The notes under the pieces were generated by a model that searched no databases, was not told the DNA's origin, and saw only the letters and a program-made list of their open reading frames with translations. Shown here in pieces: positions 41,738 through 49,733 of a stretch of DNA of 64,000 nucleotides; the stretch's first letter is position 1, and each line of letters opens with the position of its first letter. Source of the DNA: Aldehydirespirator sp965220645. GTDB taxonomy: Bacteria > Actinomycetota > Acidimicrobiia > Acidimicrobiales > Aldehydirespiratoraceae. Position numbers and translations under genes: made by a program. The DNA lies in assembly GCA_965220645.1 (NCBI GenBank), contig OZ244836.1, forward strand, positions 1,674,001 to 1,738,000. Reading direction: 5' to 3'.

Positions 41738-42697
41738 TCATTGCTCGTCCACCGACTTGGCCTCGTGGCGCAGGCGCGGGTCGAACACGTCGCGCAGGCC
41801 GTCGCCGATCAGGCTCACCGACAGCACCACCAGCACGATGGCGATGCCGGGGATGGTCGACTCCCAGTGGTTGAGCCGCAGGAAGTTGCGGCCGTCGGCC
41901 ACCAGCTGGCCAAGGCTCGGAGTGGGCGGCTGGGCTCCCAGGCCGATGAACGACAGCGCGGCCTCGGCGATCACGGCCACGGCCACGTAGTAGGACGCCA
42001 GCACGAAGGCGGGGGCCAGGATGTTGGGGAAGATGTGGCGCCACATGATGCGCATGGACGAGTAGCCCCCGGCTCGGGCCGCCTCCACGAACTCCCTGTG
42101 CGACAGCGTCAGCACCTCGCCCCGCACCACCCGGGCGATGGCCGCGGTGTTGACCAGGCCCACCGCCAGGATCACCGGGAGGAGACCGCCGCCCATCCCT
42201 CCGGCGAACAGCACGGCCAGCAGGATCAGCGGGAAACCCCAGATGAAGTCGACGGTCGCGCCCACCGCCCGGTCGGTCCAGCCCCGGAGGTAGCCGGCCA
42301 CCATGCCCAGCACGATCCCGGCCACCAGAGCGAGCACCGTCACTCCGGCGGCCACGGTGAGGCTCACCCTGATGCCCACGAACACCCTGACCGCCATGTC
42401 GCGGCCCAGCCCGTCGGTGCCGAAGATGTGCCCGTCGCTGAGCGGCGGCAGGTGGATGTCCTGGAAGTCCTGGCTGACGTAGTCGCCGCCGGTGATCCAC
42501 GGTCCCAGGATCCCCGCGGCCAGCACCACCACGCCAAGAGCGGATCCCAGCAGCAGCAACCGGTTGTGGCGCATGCGGCGCAGGCTGCGCCGCAGCCCGG
42601 TGACGTGCTGGGCCTCCTCCAACTCGAGGAGTTGGTTCTCCCAGTCGAGCCGCCGCGCGTCGACGGCCGACCCTGCTTCTTCTATGGCGGCGGGCAC
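41738..42697 (-). CDS. Dipeptide/oligopeptide ABC transporter permease (DppC/OppC type)
   Basis: 319 residues. Cytoplasmic N-terminus of about 45 residues, then HIFGTDGLGRDMAVRVFVGIRVSL, which is diagnostic of DppC, and the coupling loop EFVEAARAGGYSSMRIMWRHIFPN. Ends HEAKSVDEQ. GTG start 42697 with GCGGCGG upstream, weak. Stop lies 20 bases before the first duplicated start of the DppB-type gene. Membrane partner in a peptide-type importer. Confidence 0.94.
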   Translation of the reverse strand: MPAAIEEAGSAVDARRLDWENQLLELEEAQHVTGLRRSLRRMRHNRLLLLGSALGVVVLAAGILGPWITGGDYVSQDFQDIHLPPLSDGHIFGTDGLGRDMAVRVFVGIRVSLTVAAGVTVLALVAGIVLGMVAGYLRGWTDRAVGATVDFIWGFPLILLAVLFAGGMGGGLLPVILAVGLVNTAAIARVVRGEVLTLSHREFVEAARAGGYSSMRIMWRHIFPNILAPAFVLASYYVAVAVIAEAALSFIGLGAQPPTPSLGQLVADGRNFLRLNHWESTIPGIAIVLVVLSVSLIGDGLRDVFDPRLRHEAKSVDEQ

Positions 42698-42740
42698 GGC
42701 GCCGCCGCGGTGCTCGGCAGGCTCTTGGCCTGTACGCCCG

Positions 42741-44537
42741 CTAGCCCTCGATCCACGTGTCGTTGTAGTACGGGTAGAGGTTCCACACGAACGGCTGCCA
42801 GCCGTGCACCTTGTTGTGGTGCACGAAGGTGGCGTTCTGGTTCATGATCGGCAGGTACGGCAGCTGCTCGGCCCAGGCCAGCTGGAACTCCGACGACGCG
42901 GCCTGCGCCTCAGCCTCGGTACCCGACTGCTGCCACGCCGCGATGGCGTCGTCGATGCGGGGCTCGACCGCGTGCGAGAAGTTCGGCACCGGAATGGTGG
43001 CCGACCAGCCGAACAGGATGAGCACATCGAGGGGGATGGGCCACAGCCAGAAGAACAGCGACATCTCCACCGAGTCGCGCCCCGGCTGGCTCTGCTCGGT
43101 GAAGGCCAGGCCCCGGTCGACGACGTTGAGGTTGGCCCTCACACCGACCTTGGCGAACTGGGCCGACACCGCGGCGGCCACGTTCTTCTGCACCGACTCG
43201 TCCTCGACCAGGTAGCGGAACTCGAAGCGGTTGCCGTCGCGCACCCGCACGCCGTCGTCTCCCATCTCCCAGCCGGCCTCGTCGAGTTTCTGGTTGGCCA
43301 GATCCACGTCGAACTGGTTGAACTGCTCCACCGCGGGGTCGTACTGGCGGTCGGTGGTGGGGAACGGCCCGTAGGTGGCCGCGCCGTTGCCGGCCAGGAT
43401 GGCGTTGACCATGCCCTCGCGGTCCAGCGAGTGCGACAGCCCCTGGCGGGTGAGCACGTCGCCGAACAGCTCGTCGTAGTCGCGGTTCATGGCCAGGTGG
43501 AAGCCCGACCATTCGGGGTGGCGGATCACCGTGAGGTCGGGGTTGTTCTCCAGCCTGGAAATGTCGATGTGGGCCGGGTTGATGAGCGTGTCGATGTCGC
43601 CGTTCTCAAGCTGGGTGGCCCGCTGACCCTCCTCGGTGATGATCGTCCAGCGGATGGCGTCGAGGTGGGCCGGCCCCTTGTTCTCGAAGAACGGGGTGTT
43701 CGAGCCGGGGTAGTCGGCCCAGCGGTTCACCAGCACGTGGCTGCCCGGCACCCATTCCTCGTGGGTGAACGGGCCGGTGCCGTCGGCGAACTCGGTGCCG
43801 TATGACGACTCCGGGTTGAGCGAGCCGTCGGCGTTGAGGCTGCTGTCCTTCCACGTGTTGATGTTGAGGATGCGCCAGTAGCCGGTCTTGTGGGGGCCGA
43901 GGGCGCCCAGCCAGGCGTTCTTCATCTTCATGATCACGGTGTTGCCGTCGGCCTCGTAGGTGTCGACCGGCGCGGCCAGCCCCGCGATGAAGCTGAAGGC
44001 CTGCACCGAGCGGTAGAACTCGGCCACCATCTCGGCGTCGACGGTGCCGCCGGAGTGGGAGAGCTTGCCCTCGGGGATGTCGAAGGTGTAGGTGAGGCCG
44101 TCGTCGGAGACCGAGAAGCCCGACGCGAACTGGGGCACGGTGGCACCGGACGGGTCGTTGGACAGGATGGCCTCGTAGATGGCGAAGAAGGCCGGGTCGT
44201 ACCAGTTGGTGGTGAGCGGGTCGTGCTTGGAGACGTCCCGGTTGTAGCCCTCTCGCAGAGTGCCGCCCTGCGTCGGGCCCGATGGCTCGGGTGCCGCGGT
44301 CGTGGCCGGAGCGGCCTCGTCGGTGTCTGCCGGCTCTGCCGGGGCCGCGGTCGTGGTCGGCGCGGCCGCCTCGTCATCGCCGCAGGCAGCCAGAATGCTG
44401 GCCGCGGCGGCGACGCCGATGCCCGACAGGCCGAGGCGCTTCATGAACACCCGGCGGTCGATTCCTTTGGCCTGGTACTGGTCGGCGAGCTCGGCGACCT
44501 CTGGTCCGTACTCGTCTCGTATCCACGAATTGCCCAT
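42741..44537 (-). CDS. Peptide-type ABC transporter substrate-binding protein (DppA/OppA family), Tat lipoprotein
   Basis: 598 residues from ATG 44537 with AAGGGGGG upstream. A Tat-like motif DRRVFMKRLGLSG (Arg28-29) leads to ILAAC with Cys52 for lipidation, then an Ala/Thr/Pro/Glu-rich linker (56-95) and the SBP_bac_5 domain (about 98-598; for example REGYNRDVSKHDPLTTNWYDPAFFAIYEAIL). Binds peptides, amino acid derivatives or other ligands; the family is broad. First gene of the minus-strand A-C-B-D order. Confidence 0.94.
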   Translation of the reverse strand: MGNSWIRDEYGPEVAELADQYQAKGIDRRVFMKRLGLSGIGVAAAASILAACGDDEAAAPTTTAAPAEPADTDEAAPATTAAPEPSGPTQGGTLREGYNRDVSKHDPLTTNWYDPAFFAIYEAILSNDPSGATVPQFASGFSVSDDGLTYTFDIPEGKLSHSGGTVDAEMVAEFYRSVQAFSFIAGLAAPVDTYEADGNTVIMKMKNAWLGALGPHKTGYWRILNINTWKDSSLNADGSLNPESSYGTEFADGTGPFTHEEWVPGSHVLVNRWADYPGSNTPFFENKGPAHLDAIRWTIITEEGQRATQLENGDIDTLINPAHIDISRLENNPDLTVIRHPEWSGFHLAMNRDYDELFGDVLTRQGLSHSLDREGMVNAILAGNGAATYGPFPTTDRQYDPAVEQFNQFDVDLANQKLDEAGWEMGDDGVRVRDGNRFEFRYLVEDESVQKNVAAAVSAQFAKVGVRANLNVVDRGLAFTEQSQPGRDSVEMSLFFWLWPIPLDVLILFGWSATIPVPNFSHAVEPRIDDAIAAWQQSGTEAEAQAASSEFQLAWAEQLPYLPIMNQNATFVHHNKVHGWQPFVWNLYPYYNDTWIEG

Positions 44538-44700
44538 GTCGGGGACCCCCCTTGGTCTCATTGGACGTGCGACCGCCGTCAAGCGACGACAGCTTGCAAC
44601 GTGACTGTATACCATCCGTCGACCCCACGCCAAAGCGTCGCGCTGGGTCGCCGGTGCCGTCAGGAATCGGCCCGGTGCGCCCTGTCGGCCGTGGTTGGGG

Positions 44701-45510
44701 TCAGGCGTCGACCGCGGCCTGGGCTGACGGGTACGCGGTCCGGAACCGGGCTACCGAGTCGGGGGACCACTGCTCGCCGAGGGGTAGGGCCAACTCGACC
44801 TGGGGAGGGTCGGAGCAGGGTTGGCCCTGGGCTACGTGCAGCGTGGTGGTGTCCCCCTTGCGGCGCAGCACATAGGAGTAGACGGTCTGGTAGCCCTGGT
44901 GGTTGCAGATGCCGGTGTCGCCGTCGTCGTGAGAGCGTTGCAAGGCGAGTATGTCGTCGACCGCAGCGGCCTGGTCCAGGCGGCGTTGGGCCGCGGCCAG
45001 CCGCTTCCGCGTTGTGACGGTGTCGTCGTCATCGGGGTGGGGATTGAGCTCGATGTGGTGGTTGGAGCGGGCTGCCGGCCCGGTGAGCGCGGTGACCTCA
45101 GCGTGTTTGCCTCGCACTTCGACCGCCGTGGCGGCTGTCGCGTCGATCATGATCAGGTTGGCCCAGAGGTAGGGCCGCGACCCGACCGCCTCACCGACCG
45201 CGGCCACGGCCGAGTCGATGTCGCGTCCCTGGCGCAGGGCGATCTCGGTGAGTTCGTCGTAGTTTGCGTGCCCGTCGAGGGTGCGCACGTTGGAGTCGCA
45301 GCACAGCAGGCCGTGCTGGTTGGCGCCTATGGAGAGCCCCGAGAACTGGTCGCGGTCCGGATCGGTGCCGGCCCAGGTGGACACGCCCCGCACCCCGAAC
45401 ACGTCGGGCTCCGTGACGAGGCGGTCATCGAAGTGGGTCCGCCCGAAGTCCTTGTTCTTGAACAGCAGGTAGTCGTCGGAACCGAGTCTCAGCACGCCGG
45501 TCGTACACAT
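44701..45510 (-). CDS. N-terminal nucleophile hydrolase, acyl-CoA:6-APA acyltransferase (C45)/penicillin acylase-like
   Basis: 269 residues. The chain begins MCTTG, so removal of Met exposes Cys2 as N-terminal nucleophile, as in choloylglycine hydrolase and C45 families. FKNKDFGRTH and the GLSIGANQHGLLCCDSNV block fit the AAT-like NTN fold. Amide hydrolysis or acyl transfer on N-acyl compounds is expected. No signal peptide. Its ATG lies 20 bases after hicA, in the same minus-strand operon as CocE hydrolase 2. Confidence 0.82.
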   Translation of the reverse strand: MCTTGVLRLGSDDYLLFKNKDFGRTHFDDRLVTEPDVFGVRGVSTWAGTDPDRDQFSGLSIGANQHGLLCCDSNVRTLDGHANYDELTEIALRQGRDIDSAVAAVGEAVGSRPYLWANLIMIDATAATAVEVRGKHAEVTALTGPAARSNHHIELNPHPDDDDTVTTRKRLAAAQRRLDQAAAVDDILALQRSHDDGDTGICNHQGYQTVYSYVLRRKGDTTTLHVAQGQPCSDPPQVELALPLGEQWSPDSVARFRTAYPSAQAAVDA

Positions 45511-45530
45511 GGAATCTCCTCACCCGTCGG

Positions 45531-45746
45531 CTAGCCGGTGTTGAACCATTCGTCACGGCTGACCCCTGCCTCGTTGAGGATGACACGCAGCAAGCCAGCG
45601 TCGATTTCCTTGACATTCGGTAGGTGCACCTTGCGCGCGCCGAGCACCATGTAGTCATGACGACTCGGGATAGGGCCCTGCCAGCCGAGCATCTTGAGCC
45701 TGCCGATGAGGTCCCGCCGCTTGACCGGTCCCAACCGGCGGCTCAT
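45531..45746 (-). CDS. hicA: HicA-family toxin (mRNA interferase)
   Basis: 71 residues, normal HicA size. MSRRLGPVKRRDLIGRLKMLGWQ at the start, the catalytic His30 in SRHDYMV, VHLPN strand and the C-terminal LLRVILNEAGVSRDEW are the HicA double-stranded-RNA-binding-like pattern. Start ATG at 45746 overlaps the hicB stop as ATGA, so the antitoxin is made first. Expected to cleave mRNA when free of HicB. Confidence 0.85.
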   Translation of the reverse strand: MSRRLGPVKRRDLIGRLKMLGWQGPIPSRHDYMVLGARKVHLPNVKEIDAGLLRVILNEAGVSRDEWFNTG

Positions 45747-46021
45747 CGCCCAGAGCTGAGACTGATGCCTCCCATGGCCGGAATGTCGGTGTCGCCGTCG
45801 GCCAGCTTGAGATCGGCCCATCCGATCAGCACCGACTCCAAGTAAGCGGCGGCGTCCTCCGCGGTCGTGCCGTAGGCCCACGCGCCGGGACAGCCCTCGA
45901 CCGTCGCGACCAGGTACTCGGTGTCCTCCGCGTCGGCGATGACCGCCTGCCGGGCAGCCGCGGCAGCCCACTGGCGCACTTGTGCTGCTGTGGCATCCTT
46001 CGAGCGTGCCGTGACCGTCAT
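45743..46021 (-). CDS. hicB: HicB-like antitoxin
   Basis: 92 residues. A partial RNase H-like fold typical of HicB: YLVATVEGCPGAWAYGTTAEDAAAYLESVLIGWADL. No extra C-terminal DNA-binding helix-turn-helix or ribbon-helix-helix is evident, so autoregulation may be weak. The ATG overlaps the stop of CocE hydrolase 2 (ATGA), embedding the toxin-antitoxin pair in a metabolic operon. Confidence 0.83.
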   Translation of the reverse strand: MTVTARSKDATAAQVRQWAAAAARQAVIADAEDTEYLVATVEGCPGAWAYGTTAEDAAAYLESVLIGWADLKLADGDTDIPAMGGISLSSGR

Positions 46022-47817
46022 GCCTTTATCCCGTCGTCGGGGCTGCGTGCCTGTCGAGCAAGACTACTCGTCTCGGACAGCCGTACGGGCAGGGTGATGC
46101 GGGTGGGATGCTCGGCGTCGTGAAGCACGGTCTGCGTGGCTGGCGCGGCCGCCAGCGCGTTGTCCTGCAGCGGTGTGCCGCCCGTATTGAGATTGCGGTC
46201 CCACTGCGGGAAGTCCGAGCTGGAGATGTCGAGGCGCAGCCGCGACCCGGCCGGGATGCTGGCCCCGACAGGGCCGAGATCGATGCGCAGCTCGTAGACC
46301 TCGCCGGGAACGAGCGGCTCCGGCTCGCTGAGCGAGTGACGGTAGCGGGCCCGCAGGATGCCCTCCTGCAGGTTGACGCTGCGGCCGTCGGGATCGACCA
46401 CGCACAGCCGCGCAGTGAAATCGGTATCGGTGGCAGTGGTGGCCGCGTGCAGGGTCACCGACACGTCGCCGAGCAGCTCGATGTCGGCCGCGAGAGGCTC
46501 GGAGGTGTACACGAGGATCATGCGGGACACCTCGGCGGAGTGCTGGTCGGCGGGGCCCATGGGGGTGATCGTGTCGAAGCAGCACGAGTGGCCGCCGAGA
46601 CTCGGGATGGGCACGCCGGGGTCGTAGACGAAGATGTCTGGGGGCTCGGCCTCGGGCAGGTCCTCGTCGAGGGTGCCGTCTCCGAACTTGGAGTTGGCCC
46701 GCCCCCGAGAGTGGGCGTACCAGTCTTCGGCGACCGTGTCGGAAGGCGGCCAGCCGTCGAGGTCGCGCCATCCGCCGTCAAGGGTGAACACGGTCGCGGG
46801 GGAGTCGAGCACGCCGGTGTCGAGGCCCTTGAGCGTTTGGTCGAACCAGCGCAGCTGCCAATCGTCGATCTCGTTGGTGCTGGGACCGTCGCCGCTGCAG
46901 CGGCTCACCGGCGTCCATGGCATGTGCGTCCATGGACCCACCAACAGCTTCTGGGCGGTGCGGGCCTCCGCCGTTCCAGCGCCGGCGCGGAGCCCGGTGA
47001 AGTTCTTGACGGTGCCGCTCAGGAATACGTCCCACCAGCCCCCGAAGTGCAGGGCCGGCACTTCGATGCGGCTGTAGTCGGTGTCGATGCTCCAGCGCTT
47101 CCAGTAGTCGTCGTAGGTGCAGTGCTCCACCCAGTCGTAGAAGTAGGGGGCGTAGCCGCCCTGCAGGGGCGGGAACTCCGACATCGGCAGCGACCAGAAC
47201 CAGCCCTCGGCCGCGCCGAGCGATGCACTCAGGGCGTCGACCGCGGCCCGGTCTTCGGCCCGCACCGCCGATCCGAGGGCCAGCAGGTTGGCCCAGTAGC
47301 ACACGAAGGCGGCCGCCAGCGCACCGCCGTTGTAGGTCCAGCCGTCGTAGTACTGCGAGCCGGTGAAGCCGGGCGCGATAGCGCGCAGCGACGGGGGCCG
47401 GGCCACCGCGGCCAGCAACTGGGTGGCGCCCACATAGGAGAAACCGAACATGCCTACGTCGCCGTTGGCGCCGTCGAGCCGGGCCGCCCACTCCACGGTG
47501 TCGTAGCCGTCTTCGGTCTCGTGCGCGAACGGGTAGAAGTCGCCCTCGGAGGTGTAACGGCCCCGGCAGTCCTGGATGACCACCATGTAGCCGTGCGACG
47601 CGTACCAGGCGGAATGGGCGTTGCCGAAGGTCGACACGTTGATCCGCTTGTCGTAAGGGCTGCGCGCCAGCAGTACCGGGACGCCGTCTTCGCAACCCTC
47701 GGCCGCCGGGCCCGTCGGGCGGTAGACGTCGGCTCGCAGCACCGTGCCGTCGCGCATGGTGGCGGGCATGTCGCGCTCGACAGTGACCGGCATTCCGGGC
47801 AGGGTCTCGATCGTCAT
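46018..47817 (-). CDS. CocE/NonD family (X-Pro dipeptidyl-peptidase-like) hydrolase 2
   Basis: 599 residues from ATG 47817 (MTIETLPGM), GGAG upstream. Nucleophile Ser127 in GFSYVGA, Asp in FGGWWDVF and His in PWTHMPW, then a C-terminal jelly-roll domain. Longer than hydrolase 1 at 30072 and only distantly similar. Likely cytoplasmic ester, amide or peptide hydrolysis. Preceded by a leader ORF repeating the MTIET start; followed by hicB through ATGA. Confidence 0.93.
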   Translation of the reverse strand: MTIETLPGMPVTVERDMPATMRDGTVLRADVYRPTGPAAEGCEDGVPVLLARSPYDKRINVSTFGNAHSAWYASHGYMVVIQDCRGRYTSEGDFYPFAHETEDGYDTVEWAARLDGANGDVGMFGFSYVGATQLLAAVARPPSLRAIAPGFTGSQYYDGWTYNGGALAAAFVCYWANLLALGSAVRAEDRAAVDALSASLGAAEGWFWSLPMSEFPPLQGGYAPYFYDWVEHCTYDDYWKRWSIDTDYSRIEVPALHFGGWWDVFLSGTVKNFTGLRAGAGTAEARTAQKLLVGPWTHMPWTPVSRCSGDGPSTNEIDDWQLRWFDQTLKGLDTGVLDSPATVFTLDGGWRDLDGWPPSDTVAEDWYAHSRGRANSKFGDGTLDEDLPEAEPPDIFVYDPGVPIPSLGGHSCCFDTITPMGPADQHSAEVSRMILVYTSEPLAADIELLGDVSVTLHAATTATDTDFTARLCVVDPDGRSVNLQEGILRARYRHSLSEPEPLVPGEVYELRIDLGPVGASIPAGSRLRLDISSSDFPQWDRNLNTGGTPLQDNALAAAPATQTVLHDAEHPTRITLPVRLSETSSLARQARSPDDGIKA

Positions 47818-47888
47818 GGAGAACTCCGATTGTCGGGTCGATGAGGGGGGACTGCTCGTCCGCCGGCGGGAGCGGTCTCGATTGTCAT
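47814..47888 (-). CDS. Leader mini-ORF copying the CocE hydrolase 2 start
   Basis: 24 codons from ATG 47888, with GGAG upstream. The first five residues, MTIET, equal those of the following gene, and 14 of 15 bases around the two starts match. Its TGA overlaps the real ATG as ATGA. After the fifth codon the sequences diverge. Translation not shown. Confidence 0.4.
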   Translation of the reverse strand: MTIETAPAGGRAVPPHRPDNRSSP

Positions 47889-47960
47889 GGCGGTGCTCCG
47901 GTGTGTCAGTATCGGCCCGTTCCTTCGTGGGCGGAACGCGACCTACCAAGGGGTGTGTCG

Positions 47961-48524
47961 ATGAGCGAATTCAAGCAGGACCGGTACTACGAGGAGGACT
48001 CCGGCGCCGGCGGGATCCCCGCGGAGCAGGTGGAGGCCTTCCTGGCCAGCGCCGACAGCACCTGGTTGCTCAAGCTGGCCCACCTCAAGGCCGACGGCTG
48101 GCCCATGGTGGTGCCGCTGTGGTACCAGTGGGACGGTGAGGCGTTCCTGGTGGTGGGGCGCAAGCGCTCGGAGTGGGTCGAGGACCTGCGGCGTGATCCC
48201 CGCTGTGCGGTGTGCATCGAGGAGCTGGCCCACCCCCGCATCCGCAAAGTGCTGGCCCAGTGCACGGCCGAGATCGTCGAGGGGCCGGCAGTGGGCGAGG
48301 GCTCGCAATGGGTGCCGGTGGCCGAGGAGATGGCCGCCCGCTACACCGGGCCGGACGGCCCCGAGCAGCTCAAGATGTCGTGGGGGTGGGAGCGATACCT
48401 GGTGCGGCTCGTGCCGCGGGACGGTCGTCTGATGACTTGGCAGGGAGCGGACTGGGCACTGCGCTACTTCGATCCCGGCCAGCGCCCCGACCTTGAGGCT
48501 CAAGCGGCGGCCCGCTCCCGGTGA
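47961..48524 (+). CDS. Split-barrel flavin/F420-binding protein (paralogue 3)
   Basis: 187 residues from ATG 47961. Same fold pattern as the other two paralogues (LLKLAHLKADGWPMVVPLWYQWDG, VVGRKRSEWVEDLRRDPRCAVCIEE, MTWQGADWALRYF) but clearly more diverged. Followed without a gap by an aminotransferase through a nine-codon overlap. Divergent from CocE hydrolase 2, with 143 bases between. Confidence 0.82.
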   Translation: MSEFKQDRYYEEDSGAGGIPAEQVEAFLASADSTWLLKLAHLKADGWPMVVPLWYQWDGEAFLVVGRKRSEWVEDLRRDPRCAVCIEELAHPRIRKVLAQCTAEIVEGPAVGEGSQWVPVAEEMAARYTGPDGPEQLKMSWGWERYLVRLVPRDGRLMTWQGADWALRYFDPGQRPDLEAQAAARSR

Positions 48525-48547
48525 CCACGACTCCGGTCGGTCCATGA
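48521..48547 (+). CDS. Eight-residue bridging ORF between split-barrel 3 and aminotransferase 2
   Basis: The GTG at 48521 overlaps the split-barrel stop (GTGA), encodes MTTTPVGP and ends in TGA overlapping the aminotransferase ATG (ATGA). The next protein begins MRTPAG, a weak echo. The aminotransferase itself has no clear ribosome-binding site. Confidence 0.4.
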   Translation: MTTTPVGP

Positions 48548-49698
48548 GGACTCCCGCTGGCCGGGCCGATTCGCTGCGCCGATCGGAGATACGGGTCCTG
48601 TTCGACGCGGCCACCCGAGCCACCGGTGACGTGATCCGCCTGGAAGTGGGCGAGCCCAGCTTCACCACGCCCGTCCACGTGATCGACGCTGCGGCCAGGG
48701 CTGCTCGCGACGGCCACACCGGCTACGGCCCCAACGGGGGCTTGCTGAGCCTGCGTGAGCTGCTCGCCGAGAAGCTTCGCAGCGTCAACCGCATCGAAGC
48801 CTCCGTCGATGAGATCGTGGTGACACCGGGAGCCATGAACGCGCTGTACTCGGTGTACCTGGCCCTGCTCGAGCCCGGTGACGAGGTCCTGCTGCCCACG
48901 CCGGGCTTTCCCAACATGGACGAGACCATCCGCTTGCTGGGCAGCCGGCCGGTGTTCTACCCGCTGTCGGCCGACGCCGGTTTCCTGCCCGACGTGGGGG
49001 CTCTCGAGGCGCTGGTGACAGACCGGACGCGGATGATCTTCGTCAACACGCCGGCCAACCCGACCGGGGCGGTGTATCCCGCCCCTCTGATGAGGGATCT
49101 CGTGGAGTTCGCGGCTCGCCATGACCTCTGGCTCCTGTGCGACGAGGTGTACGACGAGATGGTGCTGTCGCCCGGCTGCGAGCACACCGCGGCCGCTCCC
49201 CTCGATTCCGACGGGCGGGTGATCACGGTGTGCAGCTTCTCCAAGGTGTACGCCATGACCGGATGGCGGGTCGGCTATGCGGTGGCGCCGCGGCCGGTGG
49301 CCGATCTGCTGCGCAAACTGCAGGAGCCCCTGGTGTCGTGCCCGAGCACCATCTCCCAGAAGGCGGCCGAGGCTGCCCTCACGGGACCGCGCGCCCCCTA
49401 TGACGACATGCTCGCCGCCTACCGGCGCCGCCGGAGCGCCGCGTTGGATGCCGCGCTCGGGGCAGGCCTGCGGGCGGTGGCGTCCGATGGCACCCTCTAC
49501 ATGCTGCTGGACGTCTCCGCGGCCGGAATCGACGACCTTCAGTTCGCGCTTCGTCTGCTGGAGTCGCAATCGGTGAGCGTGGCGCCCGGCTCGGTGTTCG
49601 GTCCCGCCGGCCGCGGCTGGGCCCGTATCTCTCTGGCCGCGGAGGAGCCGGCGATAACGGAGGGTGTCCGTCGCCTGGCCAAGGCGCTGCACCGATAG
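48544..49698 (+). CDS. PLP-dependent aminotransferase, class I/II (2)
   Basis: 384 residues from ATG 48544 (MRTPAGRADSLRRSE). PLP lysine Lys234 in CSFSKVYAMTGWR, NTPANPTGA, DEVYDE and C-terminal ARISLA. Shares block order with aminotransferase 1 (LEVGEPSFTTPVHV against LETGEPNFNTPRHI). Probably coupled to the split-barrel gene. A longer in-frame start exists upstream but lies inside the neighbouring gene. Confidence 0.92.
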   Translation: MRTPAGRADSLRRSEIRVLFDAATRATGDVIRLEVGEPSFTTPVHVIDAAARAARDGHTGYGPNGGLLSLRELLAEKLRSVNRIEASVDEIVVTPGAMNALYSVYLALLEPGDEVLLPTPGFPNMDETIRLLGSRPVFYPLSADAGFLPDVGALEALVTDRTRMIFVNTPANPTGAVYPAPLMRDLVEFAARHDLWLLCDEVYDEMVLSPGCEHTAAAPLDSDGRVITVCSFSKVYAMTGWRVGYAVAPRPVADLLRKLQEPLVSCPSTISQKAAEAALTGPRAPYDDMLAAYRRRRSAALDAALGAGLRAVASDGTLYMLLDVSAAGIDDLQFALRLLESQSVSVAPGSVFGPAGRGWARISLAAEEPAITEGVRRLAKALHR

Positions 49699-49733
49699 GG
49701 AGAATCAGGACTACAGGAAGGGAGACCTCGGCA

